From: an uncultured Clostridia bacterium
GTDB lineage: Bacteria > Bacillota > Clostridia > Saccharofermentanales > Saccharofermentanaceae
Assembly (NCBI GenBank): GCA_947303185.1
Contig: CAMYXF010000010.1
Location: 1 to 64,000, forward strand
Reading direction: 5' to 3'
DNA length: 64,000 nt
This document shows, piece after piece, positions 51,098-59,319 of the stretch. Below the pieces are notes generated by a model. It searched no databases, had not been told where the DNA came from, and worked only from the letters and a program-made list of their open reading frames with translations. The translations under genes were made by a program, and so were the position numbers. Each line of letters begins with the position of its first letter. Position 1 is the stretch's first letter.

Positions 51098-51892
51098 ATG
51101 TACGGAGCCATTTTGGGAGACATCATCGGTTCACCTTATGAATTCAATAAAGGCGACAAGAACAAGGACTTTACCTTTTTCGAGAAGGGCGCTGCATTCA
51201 CCGACGATTCGGTCATGACAATCGCAGTTGCAGATGCGTTTATAAACACCTTGGGCCAGAGCGACGACAGCATTAAGGATGCGCTTGTCTACTCAATGAA
51301 GCATTGGGGAAAGAAATATCCGGATGCAGGTTACGGCGATAACTTTGGTGCATGGCTTAGCGGCGGAATTACAGGCCCTTACAACAGCTGCGGCAACGGC
51401 TCCGCTATGCGTGTGTCTTCCTGTGGCTGGCTCTACGACACTCTCGAAGAGACCCTTCACGCAGCTGAGATTTCTTCCGTGGTTACGCACAATCACCCTG
51501 AAGGAATCAAGGGAGCACAGGCTACCGCAGCAGCCATCTTCATGGCACGCACCGGCAGCACAAAAGAAGAGATTAAGAATTACATCGTCACCACATTCGG
51601 TTACGACCTCTCACGCACAATCGACGAGATTAGACCTGCGTATGACCATGTCGAAACATGTCAGGAAACAGTACCCGAAGCGATAACTGCTTTCCTCGAA
51701 GGAGAGGATTTTGAAGACGTCATCCGCACGGCCGTTTCTTTAAGTGGAGACTGCGACACTCTGACTTGCATCGCGGGCTCAATTGCCGAAGCATTTTACG
51801 GTGTTCCTGACTGGCTCAAGACTGAGTGCATTAACAGGATTGACCCTGAGATGATTGAGGTGTTGGAGAGGTTCGATAAGCTCAGGAAGTGA
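51098..51892 (+). CDS. ADP-ribosylglycohydrolase family protein
   Basis: The 264-residue protein has the ARH/DraG motifs: GAILGDIIGSPYEF at the N-terminus, FTDDSVMTIAVADA (metal Asp pair near residues 34-36), NGSAMRVSSCGW and SGDCDTLTCIAGSIAEAFYG (second Asp set near 222-226). Such enzymes remove ADP-ribose from proteins or small molecules. GTTAGGAGGC precedes the ATG. A macro-domain gene (41135) lies 9 kb away, the other ADP-ribose-related function of the window. Confidence 0.9.
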   Translation: MYGAILGDIIGSPYEFNKGDKNKDFTFFEKGAAFTDDSVMTIAVADAFINTLGQSDDSIKDALVYSMKHWGKKYPDAGYGDNFGAWLSGGITGPYNSCGNGSAMRVSSCGWLYDTLEETLHAAEISSVVTHNHPEGIKGAQATAAAIFMARTGSTKEEIKNYIVTTFGYDLSRTIDEIRPAYDHVETCQETVPEAITAFLEGEDFEDVIRTAVSLSGDCDTLTCIAGSIAEAFYGVPDWLKTECINRIDPEMIEVLERFDKLRK

Positions 51893-51909
51893 GTGATTAA
51901 TGCTTGGAT

Positions 51910-52001
51910 GTACGGCAAATGTACGGCACTGCCGTACATCTGCTATGAAAAACGGTAGTCCAGGCAGTAAATATCACTGCAAAAGTACGGCGTTGCCGTA
52001 C
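51910..52001. repeat. Inverted GTACGGCA elements (family H)
   Basis: GTACGGCA occurs at 51910 and 51921 facing TGCCGTAC (51930); further right GCAAAAGTACGGC and GCCGTACTTTTGC (51979-52007) form a perfect 13-bp stem around GTT. Together with the terminator 52033-52062 this fills the gap 51893-52189. Confidence 0.6.
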
Positions 52002-52032
52002 TTTTGCTAGACAAATAAAACCACAAGATAAG

Positions 52033-52062
52033 GGCTGCCTCATCTGATTGAGACAGCCTTTG
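52033..52062 (+). terminator. Intrinsic terminator
   Basis: GGCTGCCTC (52033-52041) pairs with GAGACAGCC (52050-52058) with one mismatch, followed by TTTGTGT. It ends the ADP-ribosylglycohydrolase transcript. Confidence 0.55.
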
Positions 52063-52189
52063 TGTAAAAACAAGGCAAAAATCAACCCCGTGGCGGACAC
52101 AAAGATCAGTCCGATTATTGGCCGTATATCGGGTTTCGGATGGATTATAATTAGGCCATAAAGATTTGAATCAGGAGGATTGTATCAGT

Positions 52190-53449
52190 ATGCATGAGAT
52201 TAAGTGCCCCAAGTGCGGCGAAGTTTTCCAGGTAGACGAGTCAGGTTATGCCGAGCTGTTAAGCCAGGTAAGAAATGAAGCATTCGAAGATGAACTCCAT
52301 AAGCGTGCCATGGAGTTGGAAGAGAAGAATAAGAATGACATCAAGATGGCCAAGATGGAGCAGGAGAAGAATTATAATGCTGCCCTGACCAACAAAGATA
52401 AGGTTCTTGCTGAGAAGGACATGGAGATCCAGCAGCTCAAGAACAAGCTTGAGATGAATGATTCACAGCAGAAGCTTGCCGTTACGGAAGCTGTAAGCGG
52501 CAAGGACAAAGAACTTGCCGAGAAGGATGCTGAGATCATCAGGCTCAAGAGCCAGATCGACAACCAGAAGAACGAGAGTGCTCTTAAGGAAAAGAATCTC
52601 GAAGAGAATTACAAGAACCAGCTCAAGCTTAAGGATGAACAGATCGAGCAGTACAAGGAATACAAGGCGCGCCAGTCCACCAAGATGGTCGGCGAGAGTC
52701 TTGAGCAGCACTGCCAGAACCAGTTCAACAGCCTCCGTATGACTGCTTTCCCGAATGCATATTTCGAGAAGGACAACCAGGTCAGCGAGTCCGGCAGTAA
52801 GGGCGACTTCATTTTCAGGGAATCCGATCCTGAAGGTGTTGAGTTCATCTCCATCATGTTCGAGATGAAGAACGAGATGGATACCACTGCAAGCAAGCAC
52901 AAGAATGAAGATTTCTTCAAGGAACTCGATAAGGACAGAAGAGAGAAGGGCTGCGAATATGCAGTGCTCGTTTCTCTCCTTGAGATCGACAATGATTTCT
53001 ACAACAACGGTATTGTTGATGTCTCTTACAAGTATCCCAAGATGTATGTCATCAGACCCCAGTTCTTCATTCCGATGATTACACTTTTGAGAAACGCTGC
53101 GCTCAATTCTCTGCAGTACCAGAAGGAGCTTGAGGTTGTAAGAAACCAGCAGCTCGACCTCGTAAATTTCGAGAGCAACATGCAGGACTTCAAGGATGCT
53201 TTCGGAAAGAATTACAGGATTGCATCAGAGAAGTTCCAGACTGCGATCGAAGAGATCGATAAGACGATCGATCATCTCGAAAAGGTCAAGAAGGCGCTTC
53301 TGTCTTCCGAGAATAATCTCCGTCTTGCAAACAACAAGGCTGAAGATCTGAGCATCAAGAAGCTTACCAAGAATGCACCTTCCGTCAGGCAGATGTTCGA
53401 CGAACTTGACAGAGAAGACAAGGGCGAAAACCAGCTGCCCGAAGAGTAA
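52190..53449 (+). CDS. DUF2130 family protein
   Basis: The 419-residue protein starts with a short zinc-finger-like HEIKCPKCGEVFQVDE, then a long coiled coil (about 20-160, with many KDKELAEKD repeats) and a globular DUF2130 domain (about 165-330). There, SKGDFIFRESDPEGVEFISIMFEMKNEMD carries the D...ExK pattern that places the family among PD-(D/E)XK folds. A second coiled coil ends the protein. Function unknown; a DNA-processing role is a guess. AGGAGG lies eleven bases before the ATG at 52190. Confidence 0.8.
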   Translation: MHEIKCPKCGEVFQVDESGYAELLSQVRNEAFEDELHKRAMELEEKNKNDIKMAKMEQEKNYNAALTNKDKVLAEKDMEIQQLKNKLEMNDSQQKLAVTEAVSGKDKELAEKDAEIIRLKSQIDNQKNESALKEKNLEENYKNQLKLKDEQIEQYKEYKARQSTKMVGESLEQHCQNQFNSLRMTAFPNAYFEKDNQVSESGSKGDFIFRESDPEGVEFISIMFEMKNEMDTTASKHKNEDFFKELDKDRREKGCEYAVLVSLLEIDNDFYNNGIVDVSYKYPKMYVIRPQFFIPMITLLRNAALNSLQYQKELEVVRNQQLDLVNFESNMQDFKDAFGKNYRIASEKFQTAIEEIDKTIDHLEKVKKALLSSENNLRLANNKAEDLSIKKLTKNAPSVRQMFDELDREDKGENQLPEE

Positions 53450-53508
53450 CGAAGAGTGACAAAGATTAACCAAGCATTGTTTTAACTCCTGGAAATATTA
53501 AAGGAATG

Positions 53509-53540
53509 TTGGGGCCGGGTAACTGACCCCAATGTTCTTT
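53509..53540 (+). terminator. Intrinsic terminator
   Basis: TTGGGG (53509-53514) pairs with CCCCAA (53527-53532), followed by TGTTCTTTTC. It separates DUF2130 from the sugar-sensing locus. Confidence 0.6.
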
Positions 53541-53586
53541 TCGCCCTCATACAAGACCCTACAAGACAATAAGATTCATAATAGAG

Positions 53587-53592
53587 TATAAT
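53587..53592 (+). promoter_or_regulatory. -10 box implying a leaderless transcript
   Basis: TATAAT at 53587-53592 lies eight bases before the ATG at 53600 and no Shine-Dalgarno sequence is present. Transcription would start at or next to the start codon. No good -35 box was found. Confidence 0.5.
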
Positions 53593-53599
53593 TAGCGCT

Positions 53600-54625
53600 A
53601 TGAAGGTCTCAAGAAACAAGGTAGTGGTCACTATTTTGGCGGGCATTGTGCTCGTCCTTTTTATAGCGACAGTTGCCGGATTGTTCTACTACAGAGAGAT
53701 GATCCAGAACCTGGGCGAAGTCCAGGAAGAAGATTTCACCGAGTATCCGAGATTATATGCTTACATAGCTGAAGATCCTGACAGCCAGCTGTCGAACAGG
53801 ATTTATAAAGAGATTGCAGAGTATGCGGTCGAGAATGACTGCTATGTCGAGATGACGGGTCAGAATCTTTCCACGAGTTATTCCAAAGCAGACAGAATGA
53901 ACATTGCAATCACTTCAAAAGTTGACGGCATCATTCTGGAAGGTGACGATTCAAAAGAGACGGCAGAGCTCATCGACAAGGCGACCGCAAACGGCATTCC
54001 GGTCGTAACGGTTTTGTCCGACTGCCAGGCTTCTTCAAGAAAGAGTTTCGTAGGTCTCAATAACTTCTCTTTAGGTTCCGAATACGGCGAAGAGCTTGCG
54101 GCGATTGGAGAGATGAACAAGAAATATCCTCTGAATGCGCTCATCCTTTTGGACAGAGATGACGGCAACTCGGATGACATCATCCACGCTGCGATCCAGC
54201 AGGCAGTTACGGGAAGACTCATCAAGCTCACTTCTGCGGTTGTAGATACATCGACACCGTTTACTTCAGAAGAGAGTGTCATGAACATCCTTGACGGCCT
54301 TGAGACTATTCCGGATGTCATCATCTGTCTCAATGACCGTACCACAGAAAGTGCCATCCAGTGTATCGTCGAGAAGAACCTCGTAGGTAAGACGACGATC
54401 TTAGGTTATTACGACTCTGACACGATCTTGAAAGCGATCGACAGGGGATCTGTTTATGCGACATTTGCCATTGAGACAAAGACCGTTGCGAAGCAGTGCG
54501 TCAACGCGCTCAACGAATATAACAACACGGGTTTCGTAAGTGAATACAACCCGGCAAATTACATCCTGATCAACCGCCAGAATGTATCTGACTATACACA
54601 GGGGGATGAAAAGGATGAAGGTTAA
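53600..54625 (+). CDS. Membrane-anchored periplasmic-binding-protein-like sugar sensor (XylFII-like)
   Basis: The 341-residue protein has an N-terminal transmembrane anchor (about 9-29) without a lipobox Cys, then a type I periplasmic-binding fold with repeated Rossmann-type halves (IAITSKVDGIILEGDD, GIPVVTVLSDCQAS, ALILLDRDDGNSDD, IICLNDRTTESAIQ). An anchored sugar-binding protein encoded directly before a LytS-type kinase matches XylFII-LytS-YesN of Clostridium beijerinckii, where XylFII senses xylose and activates the kinase. It overlaps the kinase gene by 11 bp. The ligand here is inferred to be a pentose or hexose. Confidence 0.8.
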   Translation: MKVSRNKVVVTILAGIVLVLFIATVAGLFYYREMIQNLGEVQEEDFTEYPRLYAYIAEDPDSQLSNRIYKEIAEYAVENDCYVEMTGQNLSTSYSKADRMNIAITSKVDGIILEGDDSKETAELIDKATANGIPVVTVLSDCQASSRKSFVGLNNFSLGSEYGEELAAIGEMNKKYPLNALILLDRDDGNSDDIIHAAIQQAVTGRLIKLTSAVVDTSTPFTSEESVMNILDGLETIPDVIICLNDRTTESAIQCIVEKNLVGKTTILGYYDSDTILKAIDRGSVYATFAIETKTVAKQCVNALNEYNNTGFVSEYNPANYILINRQNVSDYTQGDEKDEG

Positions 54626-56117
54626 GGCTAAGTCAAAGTCTACAACTAATTTCTTCGCCAACATGAAGATCTCCCGTAAGCTTGTTGCGGTGTTCCTCAT
54701 AACGTCTGTCATCGCGATGGGCGTCAACATCTTCATTTACATTAACCTCAACCAGGCACTCGATAAGATCAACCAGGTATTCTCGAGTAACATCAGCCTT
54801 AATGAATTGTCGGATAACTTAAACCAGATCCACGCCGGTCTCACGGGTTATCTTGAGACAAAGGGTACCGACGATCTTGAGCTTTACTATGCATCTTCCC
54901 AGAGAATGCAGGTGCTGATGAACGATCTTAATGACACCGTCACGAACAACAGCGTAAAGCTTTCCGAGCGTGACATCAGGAACATGCTCGAGACGTATCT
55001 TAAGACTGCCGATGAAGCGGTCCAGGCAAAGCGAGGCAGGAACATCGACGAGTACACCGCCAAGTACAATGAATGCACCAAGATAAGAGATTATCTCAAC
55101 ACGTATATCTACTCGGTCAACAACGAGCAGTTCAGGACGAACTCGAATAACTACAATGCGCTCGTTAATTCCTTGAGATATACGGAGATCATGAGCATGC
55201 TGATTTTCGCAGTGGCATCGGTCATGAACGTATTGCTCATAATCATTTTGACGAACACGATCACGAGACCTCTTACAAGACTTTCAGCAAAGGCCGATGA
55301 GATCTCGCAGGGGAGCCCGGAGAACGTAGAACCGCTCGAAGTTTATTCCGATGACGAAGTCGGTAAGGTGACGAGGGCGTTCAACGAGATGCTCGCATCC
55401 ATCAAGGATTACATCGCGCGTATCAGGACGCAGCTCATCACGCAGAGTGAGATGAAGGAGAAGAACCTCCTCATGGAGACGCACCTCAAGGATGCGCAGC
55501 TCAAGTATCTGCAGTCGCAGATCAACCCGCACTTCCTTTTCAACACGCTCAATGCGGGCGCGCAGCTGGCCATGATGGAAGGCGCCGACAGGACGGTCGA
55601 GTACATCAGGAACATGGCCGACTTCTTCAGATACAACGTTAAGAAAAACAGTGAGACGGTCAAGCTCTCCGAAGAGATCGAGCTCGTCGATTCATATGTA
55701 TACATCCTCAACGTAAGATTTGCCGGAGAGATTCTTTTCGAGAAGGACATCGACGAGAGCCTCGTCAACGTAAATGTTCCTTCCATGATCCTCCAGCCCC
55801 TTGTCGAAAACTCGATCAAGTACGGCATCAAGGACGTTGAGCCGGGCGAAGGCAAGGTTACGCTTGCGGTTTTCCGCGAAGACAACATGTGCTGCATCCG
55901 TGTCAGCGACAACGGCATCGGCACTGACGAAGAGATCATCGAGAAGATAATGAACCACGAGAAGCACCCGTCTGAGACGCGCGGCGTGGGCATCACGAAT
56001 GTTATGGCAAGGCTCGACCTGTACTACAACAACAAGGAAGTTTTCGAGATGAAGAGCCGCAAAAACGAAGGAACACACGTAACGATAAAGATACCGCTGG
56101 AGGATGGAAATGTATAA
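54615..56117 (+). CDS. Sensor histidine kinase, LytS/YesM type
   Basis: The 500-residue protein has two transmembrane helices (about 24-44 and 192-218) flanking an extracellular helical domain, a HAMP segment (TRPLTRLSAKADEISQG), then the His_kinase domain with LKYLQSQINPHFLFNTLNAG (phospho-His near 305) and an ATPase domain (LVENSIKYGI, GIGTDEEI, GVGITNVMARL). It should phosphorylate the YesN-like regulator whose gene overlaps its end by 8 bp. The ATG at 54615 is chosen because GGGGG lies nine bases before it. Confidence 0.9.
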   Translation: MKVKAKSKSTTNFFANMKISRKLVAVFLITSVIAMGVNIFIYINLNQALDKINQVFSSNISLNELSDNLNQIHAGLTGYLETKGTDDLELYYASSQRMQVLMNDLNDTVTNNSVKLSERDIRNMLETYLKTADEAVQAKRGRNIDEYTAKYNECTKIRDYLNTYIYSVNNEQFRTNSNNYNALVNSLRYTEIMSMLIFAVASVMNVLLIIILTNTITRPLTRLSAKADEISQGSPENVEPLEVYSDDEVGKVTRAFNEMLASIKDYIARIRTQLITQSEMKEKNLLMETHLKDAQLKYLQSQINPHFLFNTLNAGAQLAMMEGADRTVEYIRNMADFFRYNVKKNSETVKLSEEIELVDSYVYILNVRFAGEILFEKDIDESLVNVNVPSMILQPLVENSIKYGIKDVEPGEGKVTLAVFREDNMCCIRVSDNGIGTDEEIIEKIMNHEKHPSETRGVGITNVMARLDLYYNNKEVFEMKSRKNEGTHVTIKIPLEDGNV

Positions 56118-57705
56118 GATCATGCTCGCCGACGATGAGGGAATCGTCCGCGAATCGCTCAAGTTCATAGTAGATAAAGAGTTTCCGGGAAAGTTCGAGA
56201 CATTCGAAGCAAAGACCGGACGCCGCGTAATCGAGCTCGCCGACGAGGTGCGCCCTGACATCGCGTTCATGGACATCAGGATGCCCGGCATCAACGGCAT
56301 CGATGCCATGAAGGAGATCAGGACAACGAACCCCAACATCGTGTTCGTCATCATCTCCGCTTACGACAAATTCGACTATGCAAAGCAGGCATTAAATCTC
56401 GGCGTTATCGACTACATCAACAAGCCTTTCGACAAGGCGCAGATCGTTGCGGTCCTCAAAAAAGCGATGTCCGAAGTCGACCGTGTGCGCGAGCAGAGAA
56501 GCCGCGAACTTGAGGTCAAAGAGAAGCTCGAGAGCATCGTACCGATCATCGAAAACGGCCTCATCCAGGACCTCCTCTCACACGAGCATTTCAAAGAGAA
56601 CATAGAAGAATACAAAAAGCTTCTTGAGATCGACGAGAAGTACGGTCTCATGCTCGCCATCGTTGGCGGCGATAGGGAACCCGGCGGATACATGCGCGGC
56701 GCTGTCCCTGCGAGCGTCAAAACGCAGAAAAATTACGAGACTGTTTTGCTCGTCATCAGCGACAACTTCAAGTGCATCACTGGTTCGGTAATGGGCAACA
56801 AAATCCCTGTCCTGATCCCCTGCGCAAAGAGCTCGCTCACACCTGAGGAATACCAGAAGATCGTTGATTCCGCGAACAGGGCACAGGAAGAATTATCAGA
56901 AGCTCTGGGCATCGATTTCAGAATCGGAATCGGCCCCGTTAAGCCTCTTGAGAACATGGCAGATTCATATAGCGAAGCTTTGTCAGTTCTCGTTAAATCA
57001 AAACAGACAGTTGCAGAATCCATCGACCTTCCTGAAGGCTGCGAATACGATACGGACTATCCTTTGAAAACCGAGAAGGAGCTCTTCGATGCCATCACAC
57101 AGGGCGACGTCGCAAGGGCGACCGAACAGGCAAATCTGTTCTTCGACTGGATGGAAAAAAGTTCCGGCGGCGCCATGAGCGACATCTGCCTCAAGGTATT
57201 GGAATTCGTGCTCTGGGGCGAGAGACTTGCGTATGGCAACGGCGGTCACGTTTACCACTTCATGTCCAGAAGCGAATACCTTCCCGAGATCAATTCCATG
57301 AAGAGTTACGACGAGCTCCGCCTGTGGTTTGTAAGCCACATCGAGCACGCCGTTAAGATGATCAACACAGCCAACGCGGCACAGACGGAAGACGTTGCCG
57401 AGAAGGCAAAAAAATACATCGACCAGAACTACAAAGAAGACATCTCTCTGGACGACCTTTCAGGCATGTACGACATCAGTCCGTTCTACTTCAGCAAGGT
57501 CTTCAAAACGCAGACAGGCGTTACGTTTACGGACTATCTGACAGGCGTCAGAGTCGCAAGGGCAAGAGAGCTTCTCGAAGGCACGAACAAGTCCATGAAG
57601 GAGATCTGTTCGGAGGTCGGTTATTCAGATCCGAACTACTTCAGCCGAATCTTCAAAAAGCATACCGGCGTTACCCCGACCGAGTATAAGGAGGGCAGAA
57701 GATGA
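56110..57705 (+). CDS. Response regulator, YesN type (REC-AraC)
   Basis: The 531-residue protein has a receiver domain with Asp55 in FMDIRMPGING, a central YesN-type linker region (about 130-420) and a C-terminal AraC DNA-binding domain (about 430-531) with ISLDDLSGMYDISPFYFSKVFKTQTG and MKEICSEVGYSDPNYFSRIFKKHTG. It would activate the sugar transport genes downstream. The ATG at 56110 has GGAGG six bases upstream; the one at 56104 directly abuts it. It overlaps the kinase gene (8 bp) and the sugar-binding lipoprotein gene (4 bp). Confidence 0.9.
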   Translation: MYKIMLADDEGIVRESLKFIVDKEFPGKFETFEAKTGRRVIELADEVRPDIAFMDIRMPGINGIDAMKEIRTTNPNIVFVIISAYDKFDYAKQALNLGVIDYINKPFDKAQIVAVLKKAMSEVDRVREQRSRELEVKEKLESIVPIIENGLIQDLLSHEHFKENIEEYKKLLEIDEKYGLMLAIVGGDREPGGYMRGAVPASVKTQKNYETVLLVISDNFKCITGSVMGNKIPVLIPCAKSSLTPEEYQKIVDSANRAQEELSEALGIDFRIGIGPVKPLENMADSYSEALSVLVKSKQTVAESIDLPEGCEYDTDYPLKTEKELFDAITQGDVARATEQANLFFDWMEKSSGGAMSDICLKVLEFVLWGERLAYGNGGHVYHFMSRSEYLPEINSMKSYDELRLWFVSHIEHAVKMINTANAAQTEDVAEKAKKYIDQNYKEDISLDDLSGMYDISPFYFSKVFKTQTGVTFTDYLTGVRVARARELLEGTNKSMKEICSEVGYSDPNYFSRIFKKHTGVTPTEYKEGRR

Positions 57706-58730
57706 TGCGCAAACTCATCGCGATCTTATTGACTTTTACACTTCTTCTTTGTGCCGGATGCCATACTCCGGAACCGAAGGAATTTACACCCACGACCAAG
57801 AGCGACGTGTGCACGATCGGTCTTTCTTTCGACTCGTTCGTAATCGAGAGATGGACCAGAGACCGTGATATTTTCGTATCCACCGCAAATGAACTTGGCG
57901 CCGAAGTTAACGTCCAGTCTGCAGGCGGCGACGTCGACTTGCAGATTTCCCACATCAAGTATTTCATCGAGATCGGCGTTGATGCGATCGTCATCATCAC
58001 GGCCGATGCGAATGCTCTCACCGACGTGCTCAAAGAAGCCAAGAGCAAGGACATTCCGGTCATCTGCTACGACCGTCTCGTAATGGATGCAGATGCTGAT
58101 CTTTATATTTCTTTCGACAACGAAGCAGTAGGCAAACAGATGGCCCAGGCGATCTGCGACAACGTCGAAGACGGCGGCAAGATCGTCGAGATCATGGGCC
58201 CCGAATCCGACTACAACGTTGCCCAGGTAATGAGCGGCTTCCACTCTGTCTGCGACGAGCACGACATGAACATTCTCCTCCAGTACAACTGCGACAGCTG
58301 GAAGCCTGAGCTTGCATACGACTTCGTCAACGAGCACTTCGAAGAGATCTCCAAAGCCGACGCGATCATGTGCGGCAACGACGCCCTCGCAGGTGAAGCA
58401 ATCCACGCACTCGCCGAGAGAGGATACGCCGGCAAGATCTTCGTAACCGGTCAGGACGGCGATCTTGAAGCATGCCAGAGACTTGTCGAAGGCACCCAGC
58501 TCGTCACCGTCTATAAGCCCGTCGAAAAGCTCGCGCGCCTCGCTGCCGAATGCGCCGTCAAGCTCGCTTCCGGCGAAGAGCTCACCAACACCGAGACATT
58601 CTTCGACGGCTCCAAGGACATCCCTTACATCGCCATCGAACCTTCCGCCGTCACGCGCGAAAATCTCGACTCCGTCATCATCGACAGCGGCTTCCATCTG
58701 AGGGAAGAGGTTTACATTAACGAGGGGTAA
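57702..58730 (+). CDS. Sugar-binding lipoprotein, XylF type
   Basis: The 342-residue protein has a lipoprotein signal (lipobox CAGC, Cys near 20) and the type I binding-protein fold: TIGLSFDSFVIERWTRDRDIF, GVDAIVIITADANALTDVLKEAK, IPVICYDRLVMDADADLYISFDNEAVG, as in D-xylose-binding protein XylF. It binds a monosaccharide outside the membrane. ATG overlaps the regulator stop by 4 bp (ATGATG, AAGGAGGGC upstream), so it is co-made with the two-component system. It may feed the sensor or the importer downstream. It is one of three binding proteins in the locus. Confidence 0.85.
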   Translation: MMRKLIAILLTFTLLLCAGCHTPEPKEFTPTTKSDVCTIGLSFDSFVIERWTRDRDIFVSTANELGAEVNVQSAGGDVDLQISHIKYFIEIGVDAIVIITADANALTDVLKEAKSKDIPVICYDRLVMDADADLYISFDNEAVGKQMAQAICDNVEDGGKIVEIMGPESDYNVAQVMSGFHSVCDEHDMNILLQYNCDSWKPELAYDFVNEHFEEISKADAIMCGNDALAGEAIHALAERGYAGKIFVTGQDGDLEACQRLVEGTQLVTVYKPVEKLARLAAECAVKLASGEELTNTETFFDGSKDIPYIAIEPSAVTRENLDSVIIDSGFHLREEVYINEG

Positions 58731-58756
58731 GGCTTCTTTTGTATTTTGAAATTTGA

Positions 58757-58796
58757 TTGCGTACTAAATTCTCTGTTTTGAGTTTTTAGTACGCAA
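58757..58796. repeat. 40-bp palindrome (family E1, TTGCGTACTAAA)
   Basis: TTGCGTACTAAA (58757-58768) and TTTAGTACGCAA (58785-58796) enclose a 16-base centre containing TGTTTTGAG, close to the loops of family C. It begins the 590-bp gap 58731-59319, which also holds two four-site arrays and the inverted repeats before the ChvE gene. Confidence 0.75.
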
Positions 58797-58814
58797 TTTT
58801 TTGCTTCAGGGCAT

Positions 58815-58925
58815 GTGACAAATTCCGTAACAGAAACGGCGATTTTTGTTACGAGAATTGGCATTGAGACTTGTTTTAACAAAATCCGTGACACTTCAGT
58901 CTGTTTTTGACACATGACTTGTCAC
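58815..58925. repeat. Tandem pair of four-site palindromic units (family E, GTGACA)
   Basis: Sites: GTGACA 58815, GTAACA 58827, TGTTAC 58847, a degenerate TGGCAT 58859; then TTAACA 58876, GTGACA 58888, a degenerate TGACAC 58908, TGTCAC 58920. Steps are 12, 20, 12, 17, 12, 20, 12, nearly the same as in 13456-13567. Confidence 0.65.
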
Positions 58926-58948
58926 ATGGATTCAACCGGTTCATGCTG

Positions 58949-59058
58949 TCGACGAAACGTTGACGTAAATAGTGTTTTTCGTCTACAAAATCGTCAAATC
59001 AGGGCAAATTCGACGGTAACGTCGACGATTTTGCCTGATTTCGTCGACATCTCGTCGA
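58949..59058. repeat. Tandem pair of four-site palindromic units (family F, TCGACG)
   Basis: Sites: TCGACG 58949, TTGACG 58960, CGTCTA 58980, CGTCAA 58992; then TCGACG 59010, TCGACG 59022, CGTCGA 59042, CGTCGA 59053. Steps are 11, 20, 12, 18, 12, 20, 11, and the 12-base spacer is atcaGGGCaaat. Same plan as 13456-13567. Confidence 0.75.
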
Positions 59059-59108
59059 CAGGCCTTTTGCCGCCCCGCTCCTACGCCCCTTTATATATAA
59101 ATAAACAA

Positions 59109-59129
59109 CCACAAATAACACATTTGTGG
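59109..59129. promoter_or_regulatory. Inverted repeat upstream of the ChvE gene
   Basis: CCACAAAT (59109-59116) and ATTTGTGG (59122-59129) enclose AACAC. It is a compact dyad that could be an operator for the sugar locus. Confidence 0.4.
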
Positions 59130-59141
59130 CATTTATGTTGT

Positions 59142-59194
59142 ATTTAGCACAATCTTGACAATTTGGTAAGAATCAACACAAGATTGTGCTAAAT
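59142..59194. promoter_or_regulatory. Perfect 16-bp inverted repeat upstream of the ChvE gene
   Basis: ATTTAGCACAATCTTG (59142-59157) and CAAGATTGTGCTAAAT (59179-59194) match without error, 21 bases apart. TTGACA (59155-59160) lies at the inner edge of the left arm and may be a -35 box. The best candidate for binding by the YesN-type regulator, since it precedes the transporter genes. Confidence 0.55.
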
Positions 59195-59319
59195 TGCCGC
59201 GCAACCTTATGCCAATTCGCCAAAAATATCAAGAACCTCGATATGCAACTCCTATATACCTAATGTTAATTTGTATGTGGCAAGAAGTGCCATATTTTTC
59301 AATAGGAGGAATTTCCCAA

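Noticed and set aside
51897..52100. 67-codon minus-strand frame in the gap before DUF2130
   Set aside because: It spans the GTACGGCA repeats and the terminator and has no initiation signal.
57726..58697. 323-codon open frame on the minus strand
   Set aside because: It lies antisense to the XylF-like gene, has biased Val/Asp/Gly composition and no ribosome binding site; it is a shadow of the GC-rich codons of the real gene.
58914..59147. 77-codon frame in the gap before chvE
   Set aside because: It consists of the four-site repeats translated; composition is not protein-like.
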